Shown here: positions 9,255-18,711 of the stretch, piece by piece | How positions within the stretch are numbered: position 1 is the first letter of the stretch | How the letters are laid out: each line of letters opens with the position of its first letter | Virus record (IMG/VR): IMGVR_UViG_3300005582_000061 | Span: 1 to 30,919 of that record | Length of the DNA stretch: 30,919 nt | Reading direction: 5' to 3' (one strand) | Origin: a virus | Made by a program: the position numbers and the translations under genes | Notes under the pieces: generated by a model | Database searches by the model: none | What the model was told of the DNA's origin: nothing | What the model saw: the letters and a program-made list of their open reading frames with translations, nothing else

Positions 9255-12200
9255 CACTGGGTCCCTGCTGTATTAGTGGTAATTGAATAGGCTTTAAGTT
9301 CTGATGCGGTAATAGCTGAAATAATTTCAATATCGTTTACAGTAGCTCCGTTAATAAAAATTTCGTTGCTCTGACAAGTGATCTCATACAAACTGCCAAA
9401 ACTCTTTTCTATCTTAGGTACTATAACAAAGTTTGTAATATCTGGTGTTAGTATGTTCATTACATACGTTGCTAACTCGCTAAAATAAAATGTTTGTCCA
9501 AAGTCCCAATTTTCAACACTAAAAAATGCAGTAATGGCTAATATGATTCTAGTTTTAAGATCATTATCGCTTGTTACCCTAGATGAATTGCGTACTGCCT
9601 TAAAGGTAGCCTGTAAAGAGGAACTAGCAACATTTCCGAATAAAACTTTATATTTTGTTGGTTGAAAAATTAATTCATCACTGATACTTTTAATAGCGTC
9701 AAGGGATCTTGAAAAACTTTCTTCTAAACGTTGACTAGTTGGCGATAATGGCTCATCTCCGATTCTAGTTAACAACCAATTCCTGTATTCAGTATCATAT
9801 GTTTTTGTTAATAGATAAACTTCAATTAAATTTGTTTTGGCAGGGTCTAATCTCCTATCTTGTCCACTATTATGAACATAATGAAATTTTAGATTGTTAC
9901 GGCCTGCTCTAGCATAGTAACTTGGTTCTAGAATATATTGTTGGTCAATCTCAGACCAATATTTTATAACATCGATATCAGGATTATAAAAGTAAAATAA
10001 CTGTCCATCTGTAGGAGGTAGAACAGCGGATACAAGATCCTCTGACGGAAATGCAGTAATTAAGTTGTCGGAATTATCTACAACTTCATACCTATCACCG
10101 TCACCTAAAATATTAAAATATACAAAGTTACTTCTGTATCCAGTATTTGGATCAATATTATCCGGGGCAACAATAGTATTAAAAGAATCCGGGTCGTCAA
10201 TTTGTCCGTCATTGTCTGAGTCAAATAAACTAACTGATACCTTTTTAGGATTGATATACCCATCAGATTCTACAATAGCAGAGTCAATTTGCCATTGAAA
10301 ATCTTTTCCTAAACTTACTTTTTGTTCTATAGAAGATTCATATATTTTAAAATCTTGATTTAAAGAAACATCTAAGTATGTAGGAACAAATGTTATTGCA
10401 CTGCTAGTAGAAATTGAAGAGGCTAACGGTTTGCCAAGTGTTACCGAAGTTGCATCTTTATCTATAACAAGCGCAGAACCACCCGGGATAGACGGATGAA
10501 TAGCATAGTGTCTAGCAATCACAATTCCATAGGTACTTGTAAAAGAAATTAATACAGAACTCTGCGATGCTGTTCCGGACGGTGTTAACGTAATTAAATC
10601 TACAGTACTAGTAGTTGACGTACTAGACACTAATATAGTAGGCTGTGTGTCAACTATAGAATTAATAGACAACACATCTATATGATCTTTAATAATTGTA
10701 TTATTAACAAAATCATAATTAGTTTTGTTTTTGTCAACAAAGAAAGAAGTTTGTATTGTACTTTCAAATATATATTCTAGTGTTCTATAGCGTACTTTAT
10801 AATTTCTACCAGTCCACTCAAATGCAACTAACCAGCTGTTGTCTTTGCCAATATTAGAAACATCTTTCTGATAGAACAAACTAAATGAACTTGTTAAATC
10901 AAGATTCGAATCTGTAATTATATACCATTGCCTAGTAGTAGAGTCAAAACTTAAACCTAAATTCCTTTTACTTAAACATATATTAACAATCTCGCTTTCG
11001 ATTCCAGGAGATAATACATTTAAGAATCTAGGAATAATTTCATCTGGGGAACATCCAGTGGGTAAATTTCCATTTAGTTTAACAGGGCCTGTTCCGTCAT
11101 CTAAGAGCCCAAGGCCGTTGTTTGCGCCGTCGCCTGTTACCTGTACAATCTTTGACCAAAAATAATTTCTTGTATTATTAGACTGCGAGCTGGTTATTTT
11201 ACCGGAAGGTAAAAAATAATATCCCGAAGGTGGAGAAAATTTTATAAGTGCACCGGCTGTAACATACTGAAGTGAATTTCCTGAAAATGCGCCTACCGCA
11301 ATAGGACCAACAAAAGAACTAAAAAATCCTTTAGATTGGTTTGCAGATTTTTGAGTTTGTGTCCATGAAAAGTCTTCAACTACTGAATTAATTCTAGGAT
11401 AATTATCTAAATAAAAACTTCTCATTGCTTCAGAAGCAATAATAGGAGCTAGCTGATTTTTTACAGCACCTAAAATTTCATTTTGACTTGTAAAATTAAA
11501 CTCAAAATTATTTTCGATCCTATGTTTGTATAACATTCCATCATCAGCAAATATATTTGTATTACTGTATCTACCACTAATGTCTGTTAGATCAAAAAAT
11601 TTGCTTACTCCGCTACTAATCCTATTGATACTTTTTATTTTTAATATGTCAGAGCTAGAAGTTAACGGAGCAATATTATAATCTTCCGCAGTAATCATCC
11701 TATTTTGTACATAATAATTCTGCGGTGCTTTTGTTTTAATACTATCATTAGTTTCGGAAGTTACAGAATTACTAACTGTATCTTGTAATCCTAAAATCAA
11801 TGACAATGTGTTTGTTTGACCTTGTTTATTTTTATAAGAAACTTGAAGACTTATATTAGCTAACTGTTCAGGTTTAATAACATATGACAATCCGTTACTC
11901 TGTCTATAAAATAATCTAAATTGTCCTTTAGGCAGATTTCCAAAATTTCCATCGGAGAAAGTTAAATCAATTTGATCATTTTCTCTAGTAATTACAGAAT
12001 ACACATTCCTAACATCGTTTGTTAAACTATTATATATAATATTAGGCCCTACTAGATCAGTAACTTTAGTCCACGGGTTGTCAGGATAAGTTCCATTCTG
12101 ATTAATTTGCCATAACCAAACGTCGTCATTATTAATGCCGGGAGCATCTATTCCTATAATAGTATTAGGACTAGGACTGTCAATATTAAATGTTGTAGAT

Positions 12201-12988
12201 GTTAATGTTCCTTGTTTAAATTGAAGGAAAAACCCTGTATTGCTACTGCTATTTCCTTGATTATCATTTTTGTATATGTAGGAAAATTTATTTCCAGGGC
12301 GTGGATACTCTTCGTATACTGAAGACGAGTCAGCGAACACCGAAGAAACAATTTCAAACGCTATACTGGTACCACCTATATTGCTAGAAAAAGCATAGGC
12401 AGGCACGTTAGTTGAATCAGAATTTACCTTATATTGTTGAGTCTCAATTCCATTAATAATTGCTTTACTATACGGTTTTCCAAATACAAAACTACCATCC
12501 ATTGTACTATTAATGATAGAAATAAATTGCTGGTACCAGTTTGTATTTGTTGGATCATTCCATGTTATAGAGCTATTTGCTACGTTAATACCGTTAGCAT
12601 CAATAACATTATCTGTTGTTTGCACTGCTATAATCTTTAAAAATCCGCTAGCCGGTATATTTCTTTTTGCATTATAGTTAATTAATCGAGCGAGACGTAA
12701 TACGCTTTCTCTACGCTCAGCTGTTTCAAGAAAGTTTTCTCGAGCGTTTAGATCAATACGGAAACTTAAATTCTGACCCAAGTAAGCTATAAGATCAACT
12801 AACGCAATGTACTCGCTAGATTCAATAAAGTCATTAAAATCTTCGGGGTAATTTTCTCGAAGATACGCAATCATGGTCCTGCGCAATGTTTCAAAATCAT
12901 AAGATTTGAAGTCTGCGTTTCTGTAGCTCTGATAGATCTTTTTCCAATCTTCAGCTATTAACAGTTTATTTGTAGTTGATGGTATCAT
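9254..12988 (-). CDS. 6: Baseplate wedge protein gp6-like
   Basis: This is the T4 gp6-type wedge protein, which in T4 forms the ring-shaped scaffold of the baseplate periphery. The N-terminal 110 residues (IAEDWKKIYQSYRNADFKSYDF, a LVDLIAYLGQNLSFRIDLNARENFLETA segment, LINYNAKRNIPASG) have the gp6 pattern of a buried helical region followed by an entry to the beta-rich body. A second hallmark is the APQNYYVQNRMITAEDYN motif near residue 430, with an SSSDILKIKSINRISSG stretch after it. At 1,244 residues it is nearly twice T4 gp6 (660). The extra length is mostly after the mid-region. A DSDNDGQIDDPD loop near residue 920 resembles a calcium-binding DxDxDG loop. No good ribosome site precedes the ATG, but a late-type octamer lies 21 bases upstream. 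It lies between gp25 and the giant gene in one operon. Confidence 0.9.
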   Translation of the reverse strand: MIPSTTNKLLIAEDWKKIYQSYRNADFKSYDFETLRRTMIAYLRENYPEDFNDFIESSEYIALVDLIAYLGQNLSFRIDLNARENFLETAERRESVLRLARLINYNAKRNIPASGFLKIIAVQTTDNVIDANGINVANSSITWNDPTNTNWYQQFISIINSTMDGSFVFGKPYSKAIINGIETQQYKVNSDSTNVPAYAFSSNIGGTSIAFEIVSSVFADSSSVYEEYPRPGNKFSYIYKNDNQGNSSSNTGFFLQFKQGTLTSTTFNIDSPSPNTIIGIDAPGINNDDVWLWQINQNGTYPDNPWTKVTDLVGPNIIYNSLTNDVRNVYSVITRENDQIDLTFSDGNFGNLPKGQFRLFYRQSNGLSYVIKPEQLANISLQVSYKNKQGQTNTLSLILGLQDTVSNSVTSETNDSIKTKAPQNYYVQNRMITAEDYNIAPLTSSSDILKIKSINRISSGVSKFFDLTDISGRYSNTNIFADDGMLYKHRIENNFEFNFTSQNEILGAVKNQLAPIIASEAMRSFYLDNYPRINSVVEDFSWTQTQKSANQSKGFFSSFVGPIAVGAFSGNSLQYVTAGALIKFSPPSGYYFLPSGKITSSQSNNTRNYFWSKIVQVTGDGANNGLGLLDDGTGPVKLNGNLPTGCSPDEIIPRFLNVLSPGIESEIVNICLSKRNLGLSFDSTTRQWYIITDSNLDLTSSFSLFYQKDVSNIGKDNSWLVAFEWTGRNYKVRYRTLEYIFESTIQTSFFVDKNKTNYDFVNNTIIKDHIDVLSINSIVDTQPTILVSSTSTTSTVDLITLTPSGTASQSSVLISFTSTYGIVIARHYAIHPSIPGGSALVIDKDATSVTLGKPLASSISTSSAITFVPTYLDVSLNQDFKIYESSIEQKVSLGKDFQWQIDSAIVESDGYINPKKVSVSLFDSDNDGQIDDPDSFNTIVAPDNIDPNTGYRSNFVYFNILGDGDRYEVVDNSDNLITAFPSEDLVSAVLPPTDGQLFYFYNPDIDVIKYWSEIDQQYILEPSYYARAGRNNLKFHYVHNSGQDRRLDPAKTNLIEVYLLTKTYDTEYRNWLLTRIGDEPLSPTSQRLEESFSRSLDAIKSISDELIFQPTKYKVLFGNVASSSLQATFKAVRNSSRVTSDNDLKTRIILAITAFFSVENWDFGQTFYFSELATYVMNILTPDITNFVIVPKIEKSFGSLYEITCQSNEIFINGATVNDIEIISAITASELKAYSITTNTAGTQ

Positions 12989-13008
12989 AATTTGTAGTTG
13001 TTATAACA

Positions 13009-13016
13009 TATTTATT
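13009..13016 (-). promoter_or_regulatory. Putative late promoter (AATAAATA) for gp6 and the giant gene
   Basis: The minus-strand octamer AATAAATA lies in the 48-base gap between the gp25 stop and the gp6 ATG. It matches the TATAAATA-type element used by gp55-directed polymerase in T4 and fits the other octamers found here. AT-rich sequence makes chance matches possible. Confidence 0.45.
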
Positions 13017-13036
13017 TGTTAAATTAACCATACAGA

Positions 13037-13474
13037 TTATCCAACAGCAAGGCCGGTGGCTTTATCAAATGCTAATTTCATTTGGGCTGTTTGATCTGTT
13101 CCAACATATTCTAATGTAATTTCTAATAACATTCCAAAATTTTGTTCTATTACATTTATTAATGTTGCGTTAACTCGAGGATCACTATTAACAATACGTG
13201 TTACATCTTGTGCTATTTCAGCTTTAATTGCATCTGTAAATGGTTCAAAAATTGAATCCCAAATCACTGTTCCAAAATTAGGATTCATCACTCGTTCATT
13301 TTTTCTAATAGAAAACTGGTTAACGATATCTTGTTTAATTAACTCAAAATCGTAAAGTCTAACATCCCTAGACATAGGATCAACTGTACTGAACCCTTTA
13401 TAGAACTGGCTCTGTTTAGCAGTTTGTGTTTCAGAATACTGTGTTGGTTTAATAACTAAATTTTTATAAGTCAT
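13037..13474 (-). CDS. 25: Baseplate wedge protein gp25-like
   Basis: A 145-residue protein of the gp25/W/TssE family (T4 gp25 is 132 residues). In these systems it links the wedge to the sheath base near gp53 and the hub. The diagnostic core is visible: a DVRLYDFELIKQDIVNQFSIRKNER segment around residues 36-60, then VMNPNFGTVIWDSIFEPF around 62-80, where the N-x-x-[FY]-G motif of the family falls. It ends with a beta hairpin region containing LLEITLEYVGT. It sits 8 bases downstream of the gp5 stop, as part of the leftward baseplate operon. The gp25-gp6 order matches the conserved wedge pairing in T4-like and T6SS clusters. Confidence 0.93.
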   Translation of the reverse strand: MTYKNLVIKPTQYSETQTAKQSQFYKGFSTVDPMSRDVRLYDFELIKQDIVNQFSIRKNERVMNPNFGTVIWDSIFEPFTDAIKAEIAQDVTRIVNSDPRVNATLINVIEQNFGMLLEITLEYVGTDQTAQMKLAFDKATGLAVG

Positions 13475-13482
13475 AGTGTTAT

Positions 13483-15468
13483 TTACTCGCTAGGTTTTCC
13501 GCCCAATTGTATATGTACTGGGTCTTTAGGGAATGGTCTAGAAAGTCCATATGTTGACAATATCCCTCGTCGATCTAGATCATCTGCAACAGTTTTATCA
13601 ATATCTACTGCTAATCCTTGATTATGCGCAGAAGGCCATCCTTTTCCCCTAGGCTTAACTGGCATATAGATACCGCCGGCATAAGGAGTAGTTGGACCAC
13701 CACCTGCGGCTAGCCATCTATCGTATAGTATCTGTTGTTCTTCTTCACTTCTTAATCCGCTGTTTATAACTATAGGAATTCCCGAGTCTTTCTTATATTG
13801 TATGGCCGCGGCTATTATAGCTGCCTGTAGAGATTTCTGTAGTGCTAAGAAATGATCAATATCTCCAACTCCCGTAGTGAACACAATGGCCCCTATTTGT
13901 TGTGCTTTTCCAAGGGCCGCAGGAATATTTTTAGATACTTCTGCAATATCTGTATTGGCCGAATCATCAGATACTGCCGCTGGATTTAATCCGCTATCTT
14001 TAAAGGTAGCGTTAGGAGGGAATCCTCCCGGGTACGCTGTATCGTGTTGACTCCACGGTTCGTGCATAGGCACACGTTGTAACATACTGCTCAGTGTTCC
14101 TGCACTAAAGAATCGATCGTTTGCCCATCCAGCAGATGATAAATTCTGAGGAACTGCTCCTATAAAGAACGGAGACGGTAATGAGTACTGTGCGGCGGCT
14201 GCAATTTTTGTATCTTTATATTTGTTTTTTGTGCTCTTTGAATAAGTTCTAAATTCGTTTTGGGCAAAAAGATCAAGGGTGTCAATACCGGTAAACTTAA
14301 TCTGATTTGCTAATACATCAAACCCCTGTTGCGAATACATTGCAACATTTGTAGAATTTAAATCAATTCGATCTTTTCCCGAAACATAAAAATTCTTACC
14401 TGCATATATCTTTCCATCACTTGTTGCTCTAATACCAAAATCTTTTTTAGCTTCTATATTAACATTGCCAAATGCATGTAGGTTTATGTTGTTGCCTGCT
14501 TCTATGTTTACATCTCTATTAGCCCTAAAATTAAAATCCACTTCGGAATGAACACTTACACTATCAGCCGCATATATGTCAATCTTTCCAGATTCGGTCA
14601 TTTCTATCCAAGCTGTACCTTCGCCATTGGCTATGTAAATTAATTTTTGTGTATCGTGCATCAATATCTGATGACCAGTTCTTGTACGAATTCTAATTAG
14701 TTCGTTATCTCCGTTAACATCGCCATCATCCATAACAAACGTACTACCCCCGAGTCTACTTACTCCTTGAGTAATTGTTTGATCTCCGTACTTAATACCC
14801 CATTTTTTACCGCTCGGATCAATTGGGCCCGGAGTGCTAATGCCAAACACAGAACTGGGACGTTCTCTTTGACCGCTACTAGAAGTGACTCCCCGAACTC
14901 TATCTTTTAATAATCCTTGAGCCGCAAGCCGGTCGGCAAACGGATGCACCGCAAAACTATTTTGTCCAGTAGTTTTTGCATCAGATTTAAATGCTTCAGC
15001 AACAGGCAAATAGTTTACTCCGGTGCCATATTTTTTAATTTGTTCCGATGTTAGACTAGTATTAGGTACACTATTTGCGGCTAACCCAGGAACCATATGA
15101 TTCTGAAATCTATCAGGCACACATCCAATCCAATACCCCTGGTTATATTCGCCGTCAATGAATATAACCATAACGGTTGTGCCAATGTCTGGCGGAATAA
15201 ACCACATACCATAACTTTTTTGTACATCATCGTAAGTATTAGGGCTTTTTGCGCCAGTTCCTTGAAATGCAATCGAAGTTGAACCAAAGAACGGACTTAG
15301 ATATCGTACAATTATTCCTTCGTTTACATTAGTGATATCACCGACATAATTTTTTATCAGTACTACTTCTAATCCCCCCATATACGAAGGATCGAGATGG
15401 TTTTTTACCACAGCAAGGTATGGGCCGGGTCCTGAAATTTTATATCGAGCTCGTGTTTGTGTAACCAT
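13483..15468 (-). CDS. 5: Baseplate central spike gp5-like with C-terminal M15 peptidase domain
   Basis: This is the tail-tip spike that pierces the envelope. Residues about 5-130 form the gp5/VgrG-type OB-fold (PPDIGTTVMVIFIDGEYNQG, then YWIGCVPD). Residues about 290-400 carry the alternating V-x-V-x8 pattern of a triple-stranded beta-helix (VNIEAGNNINLHAFGNVNIE). T4 gp5 has a lysozyme between these parts. Here there is none; instead residues about 520-661 form a VanY/M15-like peptidase. Its motifs are SGLRSEEEQ, SAHNQGLAVD with zinc-ligand candidates His615 and Asp622 (H-x6-D), and PVHIQ with His652. It would be expected to cut peptidoglycan cross-links during injection. The gene follows the hub gene by 8 bases. 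Identity of the spike is firm; the peptidase assignment rests on these motifs. Confidence 0.92.
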   Translation of the reverse strand: MVTQTRARYKISGPGPYLAVVKNHLDPSYMGGLEVVLIKNYVGDITNVNEGIIVRYLSPFFGSTSIAFQGTGAKSPNTYDDVQKSYGMWFIPPDIGTTVMVIFIDGEYNQGYWIGCVPDRFQNHMVPGLAANSVPNTSLTSEQIKKYGTGVNYLPVAEAFKSDAKTTGQNSFAVHPFADRLAAQGLLKDRVRGVTSSSGQRERPSSVFGISTPGPIDPSGKKWGIKYGDQTITQGVSRLGGSTFVMDDGDVNGDNELIRIRTRTGHQILMHDTQKLIYIANGEGTAWIEMTESGKIDIYAADSVSVHSEVDFNFRANRDVNIEAGNNINLHAFGNVNIEAKKDFGIRATSDGKIYAGKNFYVSGKDRIDLNSTNVAMYSQQGFDVLANQIKFTGIDTLDLFAQNEFRTYSKSTKNKYKDTKIAAAAQYSLPSPFFIGAVPQNLSSAGWANDRFFSAGTLSSMLQRVPMHEPWSQHDTAYPGGFPPNATFKDSGLNPAAVSDDSANTDIAEVSKNIPAALGKAQQIGAIVFTTGVGDIDHFLALQKSLQAAIIAAAIQYKKDSGIPIVINSGLRSEEEQQILYDRWLAAGGGPTTPYAGGIYMPVKPRGKGWPSAHNQGLAVDIDKTVADDLDRRGILSTYGLSRPFPKDPVHIQLGGKPSE

Positions 15469-15476
15469 AATTAATT

Positions 15477-17567
15477 TTAAGCTATATCAAAATCTATATC
15501 AAAGATAAATGTGGAGGCGGCGGCAGTGGAAGGCAGAGTTGGCGCAACTACCGGACCTTCTTGGTTTGGCAGTCTTAACAATTCTAATGTTTGCTTAAAT
15601 TGTCCTTCTGAAAATCTACTGTTAATAGAAGCCACATAATAAACTCCGCTAAAAGGAGTGTTTTGATTGAGTTTCATTAGTCCTGTAGATTTATCATAAT
15701 CTACAGGATTCTGAAAATTTAAATATACGTGAATATCTCCCGATATATGATTCGCTTCTCCGTCAGTTGTAATTTCAAACAAGGATGCCTTATCAAGGGC
15801 CGTTGGTCTCGTATTTCCTATTCCGCCTTGTACTATATAAAAAGGATCTCCTATTATTTCTAAATTCACTTTATATGCAGATACGTTATCTAATATAGCC
15901 CTATGTAAATTCCTAGATAGTTGTAGATAAGGATTATTTTCAAATCCCAGAGCGCCGCCGGCTCCTGTGGCTTGAGCACCAATTAGGCGGCTATCGACTC
16001 CCGTTGCTACATTATATCCTTGTTCTTTTGCAGTAGCGTCGTCTGTGTCTTTAGCATTAGAATTTATTCTAGCCACGGGCGGTGATATGTTTACCGCCGA
16101 ACCTCTTGCATCACCGTCATCAGAACTAGTACCAAGAGACTTAGGAACTGCTTGAAAATAAAGATAATTTAAATCTAAGTTAAATTTTAATATATCAATA
16201 TTTTTTCCTGTATAAATCCAATTATATGTCCTGCGTATTCGAGATTTTAAATTATCAATTCTTTGAATTTTTTGGTTATTTGATCCCCAAATTTTTGTAT
16301 AATGTATTTTGTACGGAATAACAGAAAAAGTAATTTCATAAAAATACCGTTGCAGTTCTTGACTCCATTTGTCACTATATTTTACATCGCAGTGAACATA
16401 AAAATATTCAACAAGTCCGTAAGAATCAATTGACGCCTCTTTATTTTTAAAAATATCTTGTATCGAAGAACAATCTCGTAATATAGAAGTAATACAGTCA
16501 TGAATGTTAGTGCCGTCTTTAAATTGAGCCACTAGCGTTTTTCCGTTTATAGTACTTGCAATACTACCTCGTGCGCTGTTAGATTTTTTTGCGGCATCCC
16601 TCACAGGTATATCAAATTTGTAATTAAGATTGTCAAGGCTTAAATCTGCAACTTTTGCACTGTAAAATCTATTTTTTGTTGTAGAAGTCGGGTCGCTAGG
16701 ATCTTCCGGAAATAATATCTTATACGTGTCAGTTTGTACAGATTCGTTATGCTTACTAGTGTAATTTTGTTTGACAGAAGCATTAACTCCTTTTATAAAA
16801 TCTTCTAATATTGCACCTACAGTATTTCCCGACATCTTAATACTAGTTGTTAATTTGTTTAAATCGCCAAATCCTAATTCATTCACGGGCAATGTTTTAC
16901 AAGAATACCGTGCGCCGCCCTCGTCAAAAGATACCGCCATGTCGCTAAACACCACAGGAAAATATCTTGAAGCAGGTTCTATTTTCATTGGTTTAGCTGG
17001 ATCACCTGTTGCCGAGTCTGGGTACCCGATAAATTCAATTTTTAAAAGATAAGTCGCTAGTCTAAAGGTGGCATATCCAGCGGAAACTGCCGCTGCCTGC
17101 AGGGCTTCCATAAATCCATTAATGCTATAAGGCTCGATAATTGTAAAATTAATACTGGTTGCCTTACTCATGCCCGAGTTCTCATTGGCTGTTAATAAAT
17201 TATTAAGTTCAACATCAGAAAAATAAAAATCAAACCTACCAGGACTAGATGTATTAAAACCTTCTAGCAAGTCTGCATTTTTGTTAGCCAACGCAAGATT
17301 ATACCCTCGACCGCCACGGGGGTCGGTTGATGTTTTTTGTTTGTTGAATACATCAGAGTTTAAACCCTCAAATCCTTTTCCGCTACTTTTTGCTATAACG
17401 TATTTTAATTCTGAGTCTGCATAATTTTTTCTAGATCTAATTTCAGATTTTTCTAGGCAGGCCAGTGTAAAAACATAATTGTAACTTCTAAAACCGTGGA
17501 GAATATTTTCAGTTTTAACCCGTTGATTTAATAAACTTTGAGAAAAAACGCTGATGATGTCATCCAT
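15477..17567 (-). CDS. Baseplate hub protein, probably gp27-type
   Basis: A 696-residue protein lying between gp53 and the gp5 spike, where a hub component is expected. The N-terminal 150 residues contain a predicted beta barrel segment with INFTIIEPYSINGFMEALQA, followed by a segment with LLKIEFIGYPD. The C-terminus has FSGVYYVASINSRFSEGQF and KQTLELLRLP, a strand pattern typical of phage hub proteins (gp27 / gpD class), where the last barrel ends with a G-x-Y-x-V...FS-x-G-x-[FY] hairpin. T4 gp27 is 391 residues, so this one is much longer. The start ATG is preceded by AGGAA inside the gp53 end and lies 1 base after the gp53 stop. Direct similarity to T4 gp27 cannot be shown by eye; position and fold-like motifs carry the call. 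Confidence 0.65.
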   Translation of the reverse strand: MDDIISVFSQSLLNQRVKTENILHGFRSYNYVFTLACLEKSEIRSRKNYADSELKYVIAKSSGKGFEGLNSDVFNKQKTSTDPRGGRGYNLALANKNADLLEGFNTSSPGRFDFYFSDVELNNLLTANENSGMSKATSINFTIIEPYSINGFMEALQAAAVSAGYATFRLATYLLKIEFIGYPDSATGDPAKPMKIEPASRYFPVVFSDMAVSFDEGGARYSCKTLPVNELGFGDLNKLTTSIKMSGNTVGAILEDFIKGVNASVKQNYTSKHNESVQTDTYKILFPEDPSDPTSTTKNRFYSAKVADLSLDNLNYKFDIPVRDAAKKSNSARGSIASTINGKTLVAQFKDGTNIHDCITSILRDCSSIQDIFKNKEASIDSYGLVEYFYVHCDVKYSDKWSQELQRYFYEITFSVIPYKIHYTKIWGSNNQKIQRIDNLKSRIRRTYNWIYTGKNIDILKFNLDLNYLYFQAVPKSLGTSSDDGDARGSAVNISPPVARINSNAKDTDDATAKEQGYNVATGVDSRLIGAQATGAGGALGFENNPYLQLSRNLHRAILDNVSAYKVNLEIIGDPFYIVQGGIGNTRPTALDKASLFEITTDGEANHISGDIHVYLNFQNPVDYDKSTGLMKLNQNTPFSGVYYVASINSRFSEGQFKQTLELLRLPNQEGPVVAPTLPSTAAASTFIFDIDFDIA

Positions 17568-17568
17568 A

Positions 17569-17868
17569 TTAAATTCCTAGAGTTGATTTTAGATAAGATA
17601 ATTTAGGAATGTAAATCACTGTACCGGGAATCATATCATATACAGGATCTTTAATTATATCTTTATTTCGTACGGCAAATACCCACCATAATCTACTGTC
17701 GTTGTAAAAGTCATGTGCAAGTAGATCGGGACGATTTTCATACTTAGGCTCTATTTCGTATTGTTGATCATCTATAATGTTTTCGATATTTTTAAATGAA
17801 ATAACATCTAGATGATTGTTAACTATAGGTGTATTTGAATAAGGGCTTGTTGAATTAAAAATTGACAT
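17569..17868 (-). CDS. 53: Baseplate wedge protein gp53-like (LysM-like)
   Basis: A 99-residue protein with the gp53/LysM-like signature: RPDLLAHDFYNDSRLWWVFA (residues about 46-65) and DPVYDMIPGTVIYIPK towards the end. T4 gp53 (196 residues) shows the comparable RPEELANAIYGNPQLYWVLL stretch. This protein is essentially that conserved domain without the T4 C-terminal half. In T4, gp53 joins adjacent wedges around the hub. The start codon overlaps the previous stop (TAATG), with GAGG as ribosome site inside the upstream gene, so translation is probably coupled. Confidence 0.85.
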   Translation of the reverse strand: MSIFNSTSPYSNTPIVNNHLDVISFKNIENIIDDQQYEIEPKYENRPDLLAHDFYNDSRLWWVFAVRNKDIIKDPVYDMIPGTVIYIPKLSYLKSTLGI

Positions 17869-18626
17869 TATAAGTATCCTCGTCCCGGACTACCTTTTGA
17901 AAAATCATCCCCTTTATACGCACCATTTAGCCAATCAGGAATATTAAATCCCAACTGTTCTAATCTACTGTACATTGGTAATAACGTTATTGTTATAGAC
18001 GATATTGTAGGAACCATTGTTCCTCCACCGCCGCCTCCACCAAAACCGGATCCCCAAGAGTAATAGTCGACATCGTTAGGTAAATCTGTTCTAAAACTTG
18101 AAACTACTACAGGAACATTTTCTATTAGGCCGGGCCCATAGGCTTGTAATTTACAAACAGGAGGCGGCGACCCTGCAAAGTCTTCAATGCCTGTCCGCAT
18201 TTTAATAAGAGCTCTTAAAAGATGCACAGCCGCTAGATAATACTGTGCATCAAAATCATTTTGCACAGTAAATCTTGCTGTTAATGATATGGCTCCTATT
18301 TTACTCGATTTATATGAATAGATCGAGTAATTACTCTGCATTAGATTCATTTCAGAATAAGATGCAGAAGAATCATAAGCAATAGTTGGAGTATAAGGAA
18401 ACAATAACCCTTTTCTAGACTCGAAAATCCAAGTGGGGCCGAAACCATTAATATAACTCATAGGCACCTCTAGTAACACTCTACGGTCCGGCAAGGCACC
18501 AGAAAATACAACCTGCCCTTTGCCAGACGCTGCTTTTTCGCTATTTTTTTTGCCAAGTAACCGTTTAGCAATCCCTGCACCAATAGCTAACCCGGCTGCT
18601 ACCTTAGGGTTTATGTTCAATGCCAT
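17868..18626 (-). CDS. 48: Baseplate tail tube cap / tube initiator, gp48-like
   Basis: A 252-residue protein that starts the leftward baseplate operon. After a Gly/Ala-rich basic N-terminus (residues 1-35) it has a tube-like beta domain: IGAISLTARFTVQNDFDAQY, a helix LAAVHLLRALIKMRTGIED, then PPPVCKLQAYG and NVPVVVSSFRTDLPNDVDYY. This strand-helix-strand order is seen in tail tube and tube-cap proteins of T4-like phages. A poly-Gly loop (GSGFGGGGGGG) lies near residue 195. The choice between gp48 and gp54 is based on recalled cyanophage order and is not certain. The start is well supported: AGGAGA lies 6 bases upstream, with a late-type octamer GGTAAATA about 20 bases upstream. Confidence 0.65.
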   Translation of the reverse strand: MALNINPKVAAGLAIGAGIAKRLLGKKNSEKAASGKGQVVFSGALPDRRVLLEVPMSYINGFGPTWIFESRKGLLFPYTPTIAYDSSASYSEMNLMQSNYSIYSYKSSKIGAISLTARFTVQNDFDAQYYLAAVHLLRALIKMRTGIEDFAGSPPPVCKLQAYGPGLIENVPVVVSSFRTDLPNDVDYYSWGSGFGGGGGGGTMVPTISSITITLLPMYSRLEQLGFNIPDWLNGAYKGDDFSKGSPGRGYL

Positions 18627-18644
18627 GTTTTATCTCCTGTATCA

Positions 18645-18652
18645 TATTTACC
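18645..18652 (-). promoter_or_regulatory. 48: Putative late promoter (GGTAAATA) of the baseplate operon
   Basis: Minus-strand GGTAAATA, about 20 bases before the gp48-like ATG and just upstream of the AGGAGA ribosome site. It is the natural late-promoter candidate for the 18.6-kb leftward operon. The match to TATAAATA is imperfect at the first two bases. Confidence 0.45.
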
Positions 18653-18653
18653 C

Positions 18654-18661
18654 AATAAATA
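18654..18661 (+). promoter_or_regulatory. Possible late-type octamer (AATAAATA) facing gp55
   Basis: Plus-strand AATAAATA, 74 bases upstream of the gp55 ATG and back-to-back with the leftward octamer at 18645-18652. If active, it would add late transcription, and so autoregulation, to gp55. The AT-rich context makes this weak. Confidence 0.25.
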
Positions 18662-18683
18662 AAGTATACAGTTAATTGATTGG

Positions 18684-18711
18684 TTGACAAGCTCAATTTC
18701 TATGTTATACT
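18684..18711 (+). promoter_or_regulatory. 55: Sigma-70-like promoter for gp55
   Basis: TTGACA at 18684-18689 and TATACT at 18706-18711, separated by 16 bases. This is a near-consensus host-type promoter, 25 bases before the gp55 ATG. It is the best such promoter I see in the window and implies that gp55, gp47 and gp46 can be transcribed by unmodified host polymerase before late genes. Confidence 0.7.

Noticed and set aside
13475-13495. AGTAAATA before gp25 as a late promoter
   Set aside because: It overlaps the gp5 stop and lies about 7 bases from the gp25 ATG with weak match. Co-transcription with gp5 explains gp25 better.
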